From NCBI RefSeq assembly GCF_030232885.1, contig NZ_JASPGD010000009.1, positions 1 to 64,000 on the forward strand: a stretch of DNA of 64,000 bases. Reading direction: 5' to 3'. The stretch is from Corynebacterium sp. MSK297. Its GTDB lineage: Bacteria > Actinomycetota > Actinomycetes > Mycobacteriales > Mycobacteriaceae. Shown here piece by piece: positions 9,465 through 19,199 of this stretch. The notes under the pieces are model-generated. The model saw nothing but the letters and a program-made list of their open reading frames with translations. It was not told where the DNA came from and did not search any database. The first letter of the stretch is position 1. Every line of letters begins with the position of its first letter. The position numbers and the translations under genes are program-made.

Positions 9465-10145
9465 TTAGCGCAGGTTCAGGATGGAATCGATAGCGCCCGC
9501 ATTAGCCCGGTAGAACTCATCGACGTTAGGAACTCCAGCGACGGCACCCTTGGCCTGAGCCAGTGCATGCTGGTAGGCGTCTGCGATTGGTGCTGGAACA
9601 GCCAGACCGTAGTTTGCCAAGGTGGACTCGATTTGCTGGTATAGATCTTCCACCGGCTGGAAAGCGTTGCCTGTGGCTGGGCCGGTTGCGGCGCGCTCTC
9701 CGGTGTACTGCGCAGGAGCAGCTGCTGGGGCTGGAGCTGGGGCAGCGGCAGCGGCAGCGCCATTTGGTGAGCGGTCCAAGTTAGGTGCGGAGTTCAAGCC
9801 CAGCTTGGCGGAGCATGCAGGCCAAGCGCCCCATCCTTGGCCAGCCAGGGTGCGCTCTGCAACCCAAATCTGCTGCGACTTGGTTGCCTGGTGTGCAGCA
9901 GGGGCGAACTGTCCGCCGCCGAAGGCGTGCCAGGTGGAATTGGTGAACTGTAGGCCACCAGAGAAGCCGTTACCAGTGTTGATGGACCAGTCGCCGCCTG
10001 CTTCGCATTCTGCCAAGCGTTCCCAGTCGGAGATGGGTGCGGCATCGGCAGCTGGGCTAAACAGTGCAGCAGAAGCGCCCACGGCGGCGGTGGCTGCTGC
10101 AAGTTTGGTCATGCGCTTGCTTTTCACGTTGCTGTGGCGTCCCAT
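9465..10145 (-). CDS. rpf1: resuscitation-promoting factor, transglycosylase-like
   Basis: A secreted peptidoglycan-cleaving enzyme of 226 residues. The N terminus (MGRHSNVKSKRMTKLAAATA) is a signal peptide ending near the Ala-rich cleavage site PAADAA. The Rpf domain follows directly: SDWERLAECEAGGDWSINTG carries the catalytic Glu, then GFSGGLQFTNSTWHAFGGGQ and IWVAERTLAGQGWGAWPACS. A Pro/Ala linker and a helical C-terminal region of about 80 residues follow. This Rpf-plus-C-terminal layout corresponds to Rpf1 of C. glutamicum and, by position near cspB and the XPB genes, to mycobacterial rpfA. The start at 10145 has AAGGAG upstream. Rpf proteins act outside the cell on the wall and stimulate regrowth. 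Confidence 0.92.
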   Translation of the reverse strand: MGRHSNVKSKRMTKLAAATAAVGASAALFSPAADAAPISDWERLAECEAGGDWSINTGNGFSGGLQFTNSTWHAFGGGQFAPAAHQATKSQQIWVAERTLAGQGWGAWPACSAKLGLNSAPNLDRSPNGAAAAAAPAPAPAAAPAQYTGERAATGPATGNAFQPVEDLYQQIESTLANYGLAVPAPIADAYQHALAQAKGAVAGVPNVDEFYRANAGAIDSILNLR

Positions 10146-10296
10146 TGGATTTCTCCTTGTGCCGCATACTGAACCCGTGTGTAACGATTGCTGCACAGAT
10201 CGTGGTGGTCGTATCGCGCCCTGCTCGGGTTCGTAGTGCGGTCTTGGTTGTGGCAAGTGCGCGATGGTGACCGTGTGCCTGCCTAGAAAGACTAGC

Positions 10297-10331
10297 GATT
10301 TATAACGAATGTGTCACGCTTTGGCGCAAAA
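10297..10331 (-). promoter_or_regulatory. possible rpf1 promoter
   Basis: On the minus strand a TATAAAT element (about 10297-10303) lies some 150 nt upstream of the rpf1 start, with TTGCGC about 18-19 nt further upstream as a weak -35. This would give a leader of roughly 145 nt. Long leaders with control elements are known for some actinobacterial rpf genes, but I could not match a c-di-AMP riboswitch here. Confidence 0.35.
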
Positions 10332-10562
10332 ATGGACACAAAATCGTGATGAATGTGGTGAATGTGAAACTACAGAGAAAGAAACTGCAGGTGAACGTGC
10401 CATATGAACTAAGTCACAGTAATGTGGTGAGGGCATAGGACCAGCCTTCCCACGGCATTGCTGTCTCCGCTATCGGTGTCATTGGCACCGCTGGTTTCGG
10501 CATCATTGGTGACACCACAACCGCCATGCGTCTGTGCCTACAGTTCTCGTTTCGCGTTAAGG
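10305..10562. other. intergenic region between rpf1 and cspB
   Basis: This non-coding stretch separates the divergent rpf1 and cspB genes. Most of it is AT-rich with GTGAATGTG-type repeats (10349-10367). A short segment (about 10437-10530) reads like protein on the plus strand (HGIAVSAIGVIGTAGFGIIG) but has no start, no ribosome binding site and no recognisable family. I do not call a gene. Confidence 0.4.
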
Positions 10563-10592
10563 TTGGTGGGCTAAAATTAGCCCGGATATAAT
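10563..10592 (+). promoter_or_regulatory. cspB promoter with internal palindrome
   Basis: A perfect -10 element, TATAAT (10587-10592), lies 18 nt after TTGGTG (10563-10568). A 16-bp palindrome, GGGCTAA-AA-TTAGCCC (10568-10583), fills the spacer between them, a classic place for an operator. Transcription from here would give a leader of about 80 nt before cspB, in keeping with the long 5' leaders of cold-shock genes. The assignment is from sequence only. Confidence 0.6.
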
Positions 10593-10680
10593 AGAGACTT
10601 TACGCGCATTTACAACAGATACCCGCGCACACAAAGATCAACGACACAGAACGAGAAATAATAACGAAGGTGGTGGAATC

Positions 10681-11064
10681 GTGCCGATTGGAAAAGTGAA
10701 ATGGTACGACGCAAAAAAAGGATTCGGCTTCGCCTCTAATCCAGGCGATGCGGACGTATTCGTCGGCAAGAATGTCCTGCCCGACGGCGTTGACGAGCTT
10801 TTGCCGGGCCAGCGCATTGAATTTGACTTCGCGGCTGGGCGCAGGGGGCCGCAGGCGCTTCGCGTCAAGGTGCTGGATAACCCGCGGCGGAAGGCTGGAA
10901 TCGCACGGAAACCAGAAGAACTGCACTCTCTGGTCTCGGATGTGATGACAGTGCTCGAAAGCCAAGTACAGCCAGCGCTGGAAAATGGGCGCTACCCGGA
11001 CCGGAAAACCGGACGCCACGTCTCAGAAATTTTGCGCGCGATTGCGAAAGACCTCGACGCCTAG
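10681..11064 (+). CDS. cspB: cold-shock domain protein with C-terminal extension
   Basis: A 127-residue nucleic-acid-binding protein. Residues 1-65 are a cold-shock domain: MPIGKVKWYDAKKGFGFASN holds the RNP1 motif KGFGF, and DVFVGKN is an RNP2-like motif in which the usual His is Gly. The C-terminal half (DELL...GRRGPQALRVKVL, then LVSDVMTVLESQVQPALENG and RYPDRKTGRHVSEILRAIAK) is the extension of the mycobacterial CspB (Rv0871) family and is not part of small CspA proteins. It starts at GTG with GAAGGTGG upstream. It probably acts as an RNA chaperone or single-strand-binding protein. It lies downstream of rpf1, as in mycobacteria. Confidence 0.9.
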   Translation: MPIGKVKWYDAKKGFGFASNPGDADVFVGKNVLPDGVDELLPGQRIEFDFAAGRRGPQALRVKVLDNPRRKAGIARKPEELHSLVSDVMTVLESQVQPALENGRYPDRKTGRHVSEILRAIAKDLDA

Positions 11065-11085
11065 TATTTCCGCAACTTAGTGTGC

Positions 11086-11652
11086 CTAGTTCGCCGGAGC
11101 CTCGCCTCCGTCGGTCTCGCCCTCCTCGTCGTACGGAAGATCCGCACCGTCCATCGTCGAAATGGACCACACGACTGAATACGGAGTTTCCTCGCCCTCG
11201 TCGTCAGTGCCCACCACAACAGTGGAAATTTCTACGACGAGCAGGCGGGCATCATCGGCGGACCCGGAAATTTCTACCGAATCGGTGTCATAGGAACCAT
11301 GCAAGATCTCATCATTAGCGGCTGGGTCATCATAGATCTGCAGTACTCGCCACTGCGTACTATAAATTTCCTCGGGGATTTCCAGCCGTAACGTCTCGTC
11401 GGCGTCGACAAGCAACTCATTTACTTCGCCCTCGGGGCATTCCTCACCCAATTCGCATACGAGATACGGGGTGATCTCGGCTTCGCGGTCTCCGACGCTG
11501 GCATGCACGGTGATCTCGCTTGGCTCCGCCCCCGGACGGTTTTGCCACCAGTTTTGGAACACGAGGGCAGCAACGGCGACAACAACGACCGCGACGATGA
11601 GCACCAAAACCTGAATCAGCGATTTCCGCTTCGCTTCTTTACGGGTAGCCAT
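11086..11652 (-). CDS. DUF2771-family exported or anchored protein
   Basis: A 188-residue protein with a short basic N terminus (MATRKEAKRKSLIQ), one hydrophobic helix (VLVLIVAVVVVAVAALVFQN) and an acidic extracellular domain. The domain has two Cys four residues apart (CELGEEC) that could form a disulfide, and a strand-rich region (IYSTQWRVLQIYDDP). This matches the actinobacterial DUF2771 family, of unknown function. I used the ATG at 11652; an in-frame ATG at 11664 would add four residues. It converges with cspB, 21 bp between the stops. Confidence 0.7.
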   Translation of the reverse strand: MATRKEAKRKSLIQVLVLIVAVVVVAVAALVFQNWWQNRPGAEPSEITVHASVGDREAEITPYLVCELGEECPEGEVNELLVDADETLRLEIPEEIYSTQWRVLQIYDDPAANDEILHGSYDTDSVEISGSADDARLLVVEISTVVVGTDDEGEETPYSVVWSISTMDGADLPYDEEGETDGGEAPAN

Positions 11653-11758
11653 GCCCACCAGCATACTTTTCGGCGTTATACATTAAGCAGCGGGGACGAA
11701 TTTTTACCGCCCTAACATGCTTACCCCGCATAGCATGCTAGAACCGGCAGAACTCGGT

Positions 11759-12700
11759 TTAACCGGCTGGGACAAACTCCACCTCGTATAAATCAGGCCA
11801 GCGCTTCCCAGTAACAAAGAAATGACCAGTGCTGTCCTGGAACGCGATGCCGTTGAGCACGTGATTGGGATCAGCTGTGGCATTATTCTCCAAGCCCGAG
11901 GCATCGATCACGGCGTCCACTTCCCCGGTTTCCGCCGAAAAGCGAATGATCTCATCAGATAAAAAGATATTCGCGTAGACATCATCGCCGACGCATTCCA
12001 GCTCATTAATCTTGCCGACGGGCGTGCCAGCCGCTGTAACCCGTAGCTCCTCACCAGCGCGTGGTGCAAAAGTCACCGGATCGCGTTTGCTGATGGTATC
12101 CGAGCCGTCAGAAACCAATAGTTCTCCCTCGCGTGCGCAGACACCCCATCCCTCGCCGTCGTAGTGCACGCGTGTGGTTTCTGCGAGCGTGTGTGGATCG
12201 CGTGCAATGGCCTCGCCGGCCTGCCAAGTTAACTGCCAGATGATATCGCCAGAGCGGGTGATACCTTCACCGAAAAACTCGTCGGCAAGCTCAGCATGCT
12301 CGGCAATGGAATGGTCAGCGAGATTGGCACGGTAGATGCGCGACTGCCCCCACTTCCCAGTGCCCACCAGCAAGGAACCATCGTCGTCAAATTCCAAACC
12401 CTGGGTAAAAGACTCCGGAGAAAACGGGTGCGTGGCAAGCACCTTTGGCACGAGTTTTTTAACGTCTCCGGAGTTCATGGCTGCTGAGCTAAGGACAGAA
12501 TTATCGGCGGATTCTGCCTGTGCCGTTGTCCGACCGGTTGCCTCACCTGCGGCCGGAGCAGCGGACTCAGCGGTTTTTGGCACGGCAGATTCCTCTGCAT
12601 TACTGCAACCTGTCGCTAGCACCGCCACGGCTAATCCCGCAGCGAGAACGCTCCTGCGGGGAGAATGGCAGCCTGCTGTGAATATAGTACGGGGACCCAT
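11759..12700 (-). CDS. lipoprotein glutaminyl-peptide cyclotransferase
   Basis: A 313-residue protein of the bacterial/plant-type glutamine cyclotransferase family, a five-bladed propeller that turns N-terminal Gln into pyroglutamate. Family motifs are clear: PFSPESFTQGLEFDDDGSLL (with the key Glu), GKWGQSRIYR, EGITRSGDIIWQLTW, YDGEGWGVC, INELECVGDDVYANIF and NHVLNGIAF...FVTGKRWPDLYEV. The N terminus has paired arginines (SPRRSVLAAG), a hydrophobic stretch and a lipobox (LATGC, Cys at residue 32), so it is probably a lipoprotein, perhaps Tat-exported. It is divergent from the NCS2 permease with a 37-bp gap, so their promoters must overlap. Confidence 0.82.
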   Translation of the reverse strand: MGPRTIFTAGCHSPRRSVLAAGLAVAVLATGCSNAEESAVPKTAESAAPAAGEATGRTTAQAESADNSVLSSAAMNSGDVKKLVPKVLATHPFSPESFTQGLEFDDDGSLLVGTGKWGQSRIYRANLADHSIAEHAELADEFFGEGITRSGDIIWQLTWQAGEAIARDPHTLAETTRVHYDGEGWGVCAREGELLVSDGSDTISKRDPVTFAPRAGEELRVTAAGTPVGKINELECVGDDVYANIFLSDEIIRFSAETGEVDAVIDASGLENNATADPNHVLNGIAFQDSTGHFFVTGKRWPDLYEVEFVPAG

Positions 12701-12737
12701 GTCGTTTATTGTGCCGCATGTGGTTCATAATGGGGAC

Positions 12738-14303
12738 ATGACAAGACCGCCTTCACAGCCAGCGCACTCTGCAACAGGTCAACACGCAGATTCCGCGGCA
12801 GAAACCACCCCAGAAAACAGCCTAGAAAGCAGCGCAGAAAACTCCACAGCACACGCACAGGCTGAGCGTGGATTCCTGGACCGCTACTTCCACATCAGCG
12901 AACGAGGAACGACGATCCCGAGCGAAATCCGCGCCGGGGTCGTGACCTTTTTCGCCATGGCCTACATCATCATCCTGAACCCACTGATCTTAGGCACCAC
13001 GGAAGATGCAGAAGGCACGGTCCTGGGCATTCCACAGGTCGCTGCCGTGACCGCACTGGCGGCTGGCGTCATGACCATCCTGTTCGGGGTAATTGCAAAA
13101 TACCCGTTCGGCTTCGCGGCCGGGTTGGGCATCAACACCCTGGTTGCGGTCACCCTGGTCATGGGAGAAGGGCTGACCTGGCCGCAAGCCATGGGCTTGG
13201 TGGTCATCGACGGTATTATCATCGTCATTCTGGCCATCACCGGTTTCCGGGAGGCCGTTTTCCATGCCATTCCGGCGGCGATGAAATCCGCTATCGGTGT
13301 CGGCATTGGATTGTTTATCACCATGATCGGCATGGTCGACGCCGGCTTCGTGCGCCGTATCCCGGATGCCGCCGGAACCACAGTTCCTGTCCAGCTCGGA
13401 ATCGACGGCTCCATTGCTAGCTGGCCCACCCTGGTTTTCGTCATTGGTCTGCTGATCTGCGGATTCATGATGGTTCGCGGAATTCGCGGTGGCCTGTTCA
13501 TCGGAATCGTTGCTACCACCGTTATCGCCGTGATCGTCGAAGCTATCGCTGAGGCCGGTCCCTCCGTCGATGACCAAGGCGAAGCCAATCCCACCGGCTG
13601 GAACTTGGCCGTACCGTCGGTCCCAGATTCTTTGGGCGGTATGCCTGATCTTTCATTAGTTGGCGCGATCGATGTCGTGGGCGCTTTCACGCAAGTTGGC
13701 GCATTGGCGGCCACGTTGCTGGTATTTGCGCTGGTGCTCGCGAACTTCTTCGATGCGATGGGCACGATGACCGCCCTGGGTAAGCAAGGCCAGCTTGTCG
13801 ACGACGATGGCAACCTGCCGAATTTGAAGAAGGCACTGGTTGTTGAAGGTTTCGGTGCTGTGGTTGGTGGCGTTACTTCGTCGTCGTCGAACACCGTGTA
13901 TGCCGATTCCGCCGCCGGTGTCGCCGATGGTGCACGCACAGGTTTAGCAAACGTTGTTACGGGCCTGCTGTTTTTGGCCGCGATGTTTTTGACCCCGTTG
14001 TATGAAATCGTGCCGATGGAAGCTGCTGCACCCGTCCTGGTTGTCGTCGGTGTGCTGATGATGGGCCAGGTGAAAGACATTGATTGGGATAAATTCCACA
14101 TTGCGTTGCCTGCCTTTTTGACGATTCTGGTGATGCCTTTTACCTATTCCATCGTCAACGGAATCGGAGTAGGAGTGATTGCCTTTACTGTCATGAACCT
14201 GTTTGCTGGAAAAGGCGCAAAGACCCACTGGATCATGTGGCTGCTTACCGGTTTGTTCATCATCTTTTTCGCCATTGAACCGCTACGTGCGGTTGTGGGT
14301 TAG
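12738..14303 (+). CDS. NCS2 (AzgA-type) purine/xanthine permease
   Basis: A 521-residue polytopic inner-membrane transporter. A polar N-terminal tail of about 45 residues precedes FLDRYFHISERGTTIPSEIR, typical of the AzgA-like branch of the nucleobase-cation symporter-2 family. Family signatures follow: AGVVTFFAMAYIIILNP, FAAGLGINTLVAVTLV, NFFDAMGTMTALGKQGQLVD and SSSNTVYADSAAGVADGART. It is predicted to import adenine, guanine or hypoxanthine with protons. The ATG at 12738 was chosen because it lies just before the divergent gene boundary; the frame is open further upstream, but that part overlaps the cyclotransferase gene. The trmH-type gene follows after 15 bp and may be co-transcribed. 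Confidence 0.85.
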   Translation: MTRPPSQPAHSATGQHADSAAETTPENSLESSAENSTAHAQAERGFLDRYFHISERGTTIPSEIRAGVVTFFAMAYIIILNPLILGTTEDAEGTVLGIPQVAAVTALAAGVMTILFGVIAKYPFGFAAGLGINTLVAVTLVMGEGLTWPQAMGLVVIDGIIIVILAITGFREAVFHAIPAAMKSAIGVGIGLFITMIGMVDAGFVRRIPDAAGTTVPVQLGIDGSIASWPTLVFVIGLLICGFMMVRGIRGGLFIGIVATTVIAVIVEAIAEAGPSVDDQGEANPTGWNLAVPSVPDSLGGMPDLSLVGAIDVVGAFTQVGALAATLLVFALVLANFFDAMGTMTALGKQGQLVDDDGNLPNLKKALVVEGFGAVVGGVTSSSSNTVYADSAAGVADGARTGLANVVTGLLFLAAMFLTPLYEIVPMEAAAPVLVVVGVLMMGQVKDIDWDKFHIALPAFLTILVMPFTYSIVNGIGVGVIAFTVMNLFAGKGAKTHWIMWLLTGLFIIFFAIEPLRAVVG

Positions 14304-14318
14304 GACGCAGGCTTTCCC

Positions 14319-15320
14319 ATGGCGCCGAGTGGAAACAACTCTGCGGCTACCGCCTCCGTAGATAAAGTAGCGACTAATACGGCAGGGGTTTCTGTAGATG
14401 ATCCGGTCTTCGCTGATATCCGGCTGCTGAATCACCCGCGGCTGCGGCCGGATCGCCAACCGCGCTTAGCAGTGGGCGTGAAGGGGGAGTATGTACCAGC
14501 GAAGCGCTCGCCTGTCGTGCTTGCCGACGGCGCGCTACCGCTAGCGCGCATGTGCGCACAAGATGCAGTGGTTGCACCAACGGCCATTTTTGGGCGGCGA
14601 GAAAAACTAGCGCAATTTGCTGCAGACTACCCGGGGGAGTGGGACGCGATCGTGGCAGCAGAGATCCCAGTGTATGACGTTCCCGCCGCGTTATTGCGCG
14701 AAGTAGTGGGGTTCGATTTGCACCGCGGGCTACTCGGTGTGGCGCCACGGCCAGCAATCCCGGATCTACAACAACTATCCGGGCGCGCAACGTCTGGACC
14801 TGAAATTTCTTCCGCTTCGGGGATTCTTCACGGTGCCCGCACCGTCGTCATCCTAGAAGGAGTCGGCGACCCTGATAACATTGGTGCGATTTTTCGTTCC
14901 GCAGCATCGCTGGGGGCTGATGCGATCCTGGTTGGTGCTGGCTGTAGTGATTTGTGGGACCGCCGCGTTATTCGGGTCTCCCTAGGCCAAGCATTACGCG
15001 TGCCTAGTATTCGCATTGCTGGCGGGCCCAACGATTGGCACCATGGCCTCGCTGGTTTACAAGAGGGTGGATTTCATGTCGTTGCTTTGAGCCCCGGACA
15101 TGGTTCAGTAGAACTTCGTCAAAGCCTCGTGCACGATGATGGCACGGGCCGGGAGAAAGTCGCGTTTTTGCTGGGGGCTGAGGGGCCTGGGCTGAGCAGC
15201 CACGCCATGGCAGCTGCCGATAGCAGAGCGGTTATCCCCATGGCGGCCGGCGCAGATTCTCTTAATGTCGCGACGACTGCCGCGTGTTGTCTTTATGAAC
15301 GTTGGCGCGCGCGAGATTAA
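14319..15320 (+). CDS. TrmH/SpoU-family RNA 2'-O-ribose methyltransferase
   Basis: A 333-residue SPOUT methyltransferase. The C-terminal domain carries the SpoU signatures: motif 1 VVILEGVGDPDNIGAIFRSA, motif 2 VAFLLGAEGPGLS and motif 3 IPMAAGADSLNVATTAAC, which together form the trefoil knot binding S-adenosylmethionine. The N-terminal part resembles the mycobacterial Rv0881 family. It methylates ribose in a structured RNA; rRNA or tRNA cannot be told apart here. The start at 14319 has only a weak ribosome binding site, so translation may be coupled to the permease 15 bp upstream. Its TAA stop shares three bases with the stop of the convergent DUF6928 gene. Confidence 0.85.
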   Translation: MAPSGNNSAATASVDKVATNTAGVSVDDPVFADIRLLNHPRLRPDRQPRLAVGVKGEYVPAKRSPVVLADGALPLARMCAQDAVVAPTAIFGRREKLAQFAADYPGEWDAIVAAEIPVYDVPAALLREVVGFDLHRGLLGVAPRPAIPDLQQLSGRATSGPEISSASGILHGARTVVILEGVGDPDNIGAIFRSAASLGADAILVGAGCSDLWDRRVIRVSLGQALRVPSIRIAGGPNDWHHGLAGLQEGGFHVVALSPGHGSVELRQSLVHDDGTGREKVAFLLGAEGPGLSSHAMAAADSRAVIPMAAGADSLNVATTAACCLYERWRARD

Positions 15321-16234
15321 TTGCGGTCGAGGTGGCGCAACTGCTCGCGTAGTTTCGCCCAGCCAGTGCGCGTCTGTCGCGCTGCAACTTTTCCGAGCTT
15401 GCCCACGATACGGGCGGTGGTGGTTGCGCCAGTCATAAACGTCGAGGTAATTGATGATTGTTCGGCGTTTGCTGCGTGATTTTCGTAGTCGTCGTAGTTT
15501 TCAGTTTTCTCGGTGGTTTCTACCAGTGCATGTGAGCCGCCCGTGCGGCCGCGGGCGAATTTGGGTTCCGGGCGGCCGTCGAGTGCGAAGCCGACGACGT
15601 CGATATCTGGGCCTTCCGCAGAAAAATCAATGCCGAGCCAGGCTTTGTGGGCGTCGGCAAGCAAATCAGCTGGCGCGAAGGGCAAAGCAATGCCGCCGAG
15701 CTGTGGGCTGCGTTCGCCAGCCCACAGTGGTGCCTCAAAACCATCGGGCAGGCCCTCGTTTTCGAAAGTTGCATAGCGAGTCGCGGTGAGGCTGCGATAA
15801 AGCTCGCCTTCATGCCAGTGTGCAATACCACCAAACCCAGTCTCACCATTGAAGGCAAAGGCGTAGACGTCTTGTGCTGGAAGAGATTCCCGTAAGCGCG
15901 GCGATAGCTTAGATAACTCCAGGGCATCATCGATGATGGTTTGTACCACGGTGATTCCCGGGTAAGCACCGATATAGTATTCCTCGGCAGAGACCTGGGC
16001 AGAGCGGTTCAAAGGGAATTGCCCCAGCAAAGTGATTGGTGCTGAAGGGTACATTTGGGCAAGATATTTCCGGCCAAAACCGCGGTCAGCGACGGGATTA
16101 TTGGCCAAAATCTGGGCTGGCTGGTCTGCAGCATCGAGGAACCACAGTGTGACCACTGCAGAGCGGTCTGCTGGTTGTGAGCCGTCGGAAAGTGGATCCG
16201 GGGTGCCGGGTTGGCGAGCCTCGTACTGCGTCAT
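15317..16234 (-). CDS. DUF6928-family protein
   Basis: A 305-residue soluble protein found in actinobacteria, function unknown. It shows VTLWFLDAADQPAQILANNP near the N terminus and DVVGFALDGRPEPKFARGR at about residue 210. The last 70 residues are polar with a basic C-terminal tail (RTGWAKLREQLRHLDRN). The start at 16234 has GAAGG upstream. It follows sepH by 27 bp on the same strand and probably forms one transcript with serC and sepH. The DUF number is from memory of similar proteins and should be treated as tentative. Confidence 0.65.
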   Translation of the reverse strand: MTQYEARQPGTPDPLSDGSQPADRSAVVTLWFLDAADQPAQILANNPVADRGFGRKYLAQMYPSAPITLLGQFPLNRSAQVSAEEYYIGAYPGITVVQTIIDDALELSKLSPRLRESLPAQDVYAFAFNGETGFGGIAHWHEGELYRSLTATRYATFENEGLPDGFEAPLWAGERSPQLGGIALPFAPADLLADAHKAWLGIDFSAEGPDIDVVGFALDGRPEPKFARGRTGGSHALVETTEKTENYDDYENHAANAEQSSITSTFMTGATTTARIVGKLGKVAARQTRTGWAKLREQLRHLDRN

Positions 16235-16261
16235 AGCAAACCTTCGATGCGATAGTTGGGG

Positions 16262-17707
16262 TTAGCGGCGGGGGCGTTTGGTATTGGCCCGTACGCCGAG
16301 CAAAACATCTTCCCAGTGTGGGGTGGTTGCTTTGCGACGGCGTTTTTTCGGTGCTTCGGAGTCTGGGTGTTGCAGAAACTCGTTGTCTTGTGCTTGGCCG
16401 TCGTTTGCTGGATCGCCGTTTGTTTGTTCTGTGTCTGTGCGATCCGTCCGATCAGAAGTCTCATCCGCGGTTCCGTCCCCGTCTGCCACGACTGGGATGT
16501 CATCGCGGGTGTCTTCTTCGTCGCCTGAACGACTGCCAGGATTATCGATCGCGTTTCGCGAGGTATCTGCGGTCTGTAATGGGTGCGAACCTGCGCGCTT
16601 GCGTTGTTTATGCGCGGATAGTTCGTCTTCTGGAAGCTGATCGCCTGAGATGAGGCCGTCGAAACCTGCGTTGTATGCATCGCGGGCATCGTCACCGACT
16701 CGTTGGGGACGGGTTAACGATGTCACTGAGCGGACCGGCTGGATGAAATCGGGATCGACGAGATCCGCAGCCACGGGGTTACGGGGTTCGACAGTATCGG
16801 CGGAAGTAGGGTGGCGGTGGAAGAGCCATTGCGCGGAATTCTGAGATAAACCGGCAGTCCACGTCACCTCAATGGTCCAGGGTTCTCCGGCCACACTGCG
16901 GTGTGCATCCCAGTGTGCATCCGCCAGCGAATGTCCGCGCGCAGCAAACGAGGTAGCTAGTACCTCCCACAAGGTGAGCCGGTCTGGGCCACCATCCCGG
17001 ACAGGGTGGGCTTGTTTTGCCATTTCCGCGATACGTTCGCGCTCCAAAATGACTGGGTGTGCGAAAGGCTCCACCCGGGAGACATCGACGCCCATTTCGT
17101 CGGCAAGTTCCTGTGCGCTGGCACCGGCCCGGATTCGTTGTTGAATTTGGTTCGGACGCATCGACATAGGCTGATTACGCGATCGATCACGATCAGCCAT
17201 GCCACGGCCGCCACCGCTAGCCCCCTGGTTACCGCCAGTAGGAACCATGTGCGGAATTTCTGGCTTGGGCTCCTGCTGCGCAGACGAGTTGGCGTCCGGC
17301 ATGTGCGCCGCCCCATCCGTGCTGCCATCGGAGTTCTCGTTAGTGGTAGAGCTAGACGACGGCATGGCCGCTAGGTTCGGAGCGGTGTTGCCGTCGTGCT
17401 CGTTGTCCGTGCCTGCGTGGTGGTCCTGGGAGCTCGCTGACAGGGCATTGTTGGCCCGTTCTGTGTCCTGAGCAGTATCCGTAGCTGTGTCAGTCGGATC
17501 TACCTGCTCGATGATCGTGACTGCAGAATCAGAACCAGAATGAGAAGCAGAACCAGTAGCACCAGCTGTCTGCGACGGGGCAGCGTGCGCTCCTAAGACG
17601 CGCAGAAGCTCGTCACTGACGGGAAGCTCGTAACTTTGGCCGTCCTCGTCGCGAAAGTACAAAACCGAGGCTTGGAGGTCGTGGCCTTCGAATGCTAACT
17701 GGTGCAT
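16262..17707 (-). CDS. sepH: septation protein SepH
   Basis: A 481-residue protein of the DUF3071/SepH family, an FtsZ-binding cell-division factor described in Streptomyces and mycobacteria (Rv0883c family). The N terminus (MHQLAFEGHDLQASVLYFRD) and the region MSMRPNQIQQRIRAGASAQE-LADEMGVDVSRVEPFAHPVI, with a helix-turn-helix-like core, are diagnostic. EPWTIEVTWTAG and AQWLFHRHP follow. It has two long disordered stretches: an unusually large Ser/Thr/Asn/Asp-rich linker (about residues 45-185) and an acidic C-terminal tail ending in basic residues (KKRRRKATTPHWEDVLLGVR). The start has AAGGAG upstream. It sits between serC and the DUF6928 gene on the same strand. Confidence 0.9.
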   Translation of the reverse strand: MHQLAFEGHDLQASVLYFRDEDGQSYELPVSDELLRVLGAHAAPSQTAGATGSASHSGSDSAVTIIEQVDPTDTATDTAQDTERANNALSASSQDHHAGTDNEHDGNTAPNLAAMPSSSSTTNENSDGSTDGAAHMPDANSSAQQEPKPEIPHMVPTGGNQGASGGGRGMADRDRSRNQPMSMRPNQIQQRIRAGASAQELADEMGVDVSRVEPFAHPVILERERIAEMAKQAHPVRDGGPDRLTLWEVLATSFAARGHSLADAHWDAHRSVAGEPWTIEVTWTAGLSQNSAQWLFHRHPTSADTVEPRNPVAADLVDPDFIQPVRSVTSLTRPQRVGDDARDAYNAGFDGLISGDQLPEDELSAHKQRKRAGSHPLQTADTSRNAIDNPGSRSGDEEDTRDDIPVVADGDGTADETSDRTDRTDTEQTNGDPANDGQAQDNEFLQHPDSEAPKKRRRKATTPHWEDVLLGVRANTKRPRR

Positions 17708-17743
17708 AACTGACTCCTTAGTGTGCAGTAGCTGCCGAAAATC

Positions 17744-19199
<1,456 letters not shown>

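Noticed and set aside
10146-10330. c-di-AMP (ydaO-type) riboswitch in the rpf1 leader
   Set aside because: Such elements precede some actinobacterial rpf genes, but I could not match the conserved core in this leader.
12962-14101. Long minus-strand open frame (379 codons) opposite the NCS2 permease
   Set aside because: It is an antisense shadow of a clear membrane transporter gene; its composition (Pro/Thr/Ala-rich) mirrors the sense codons.
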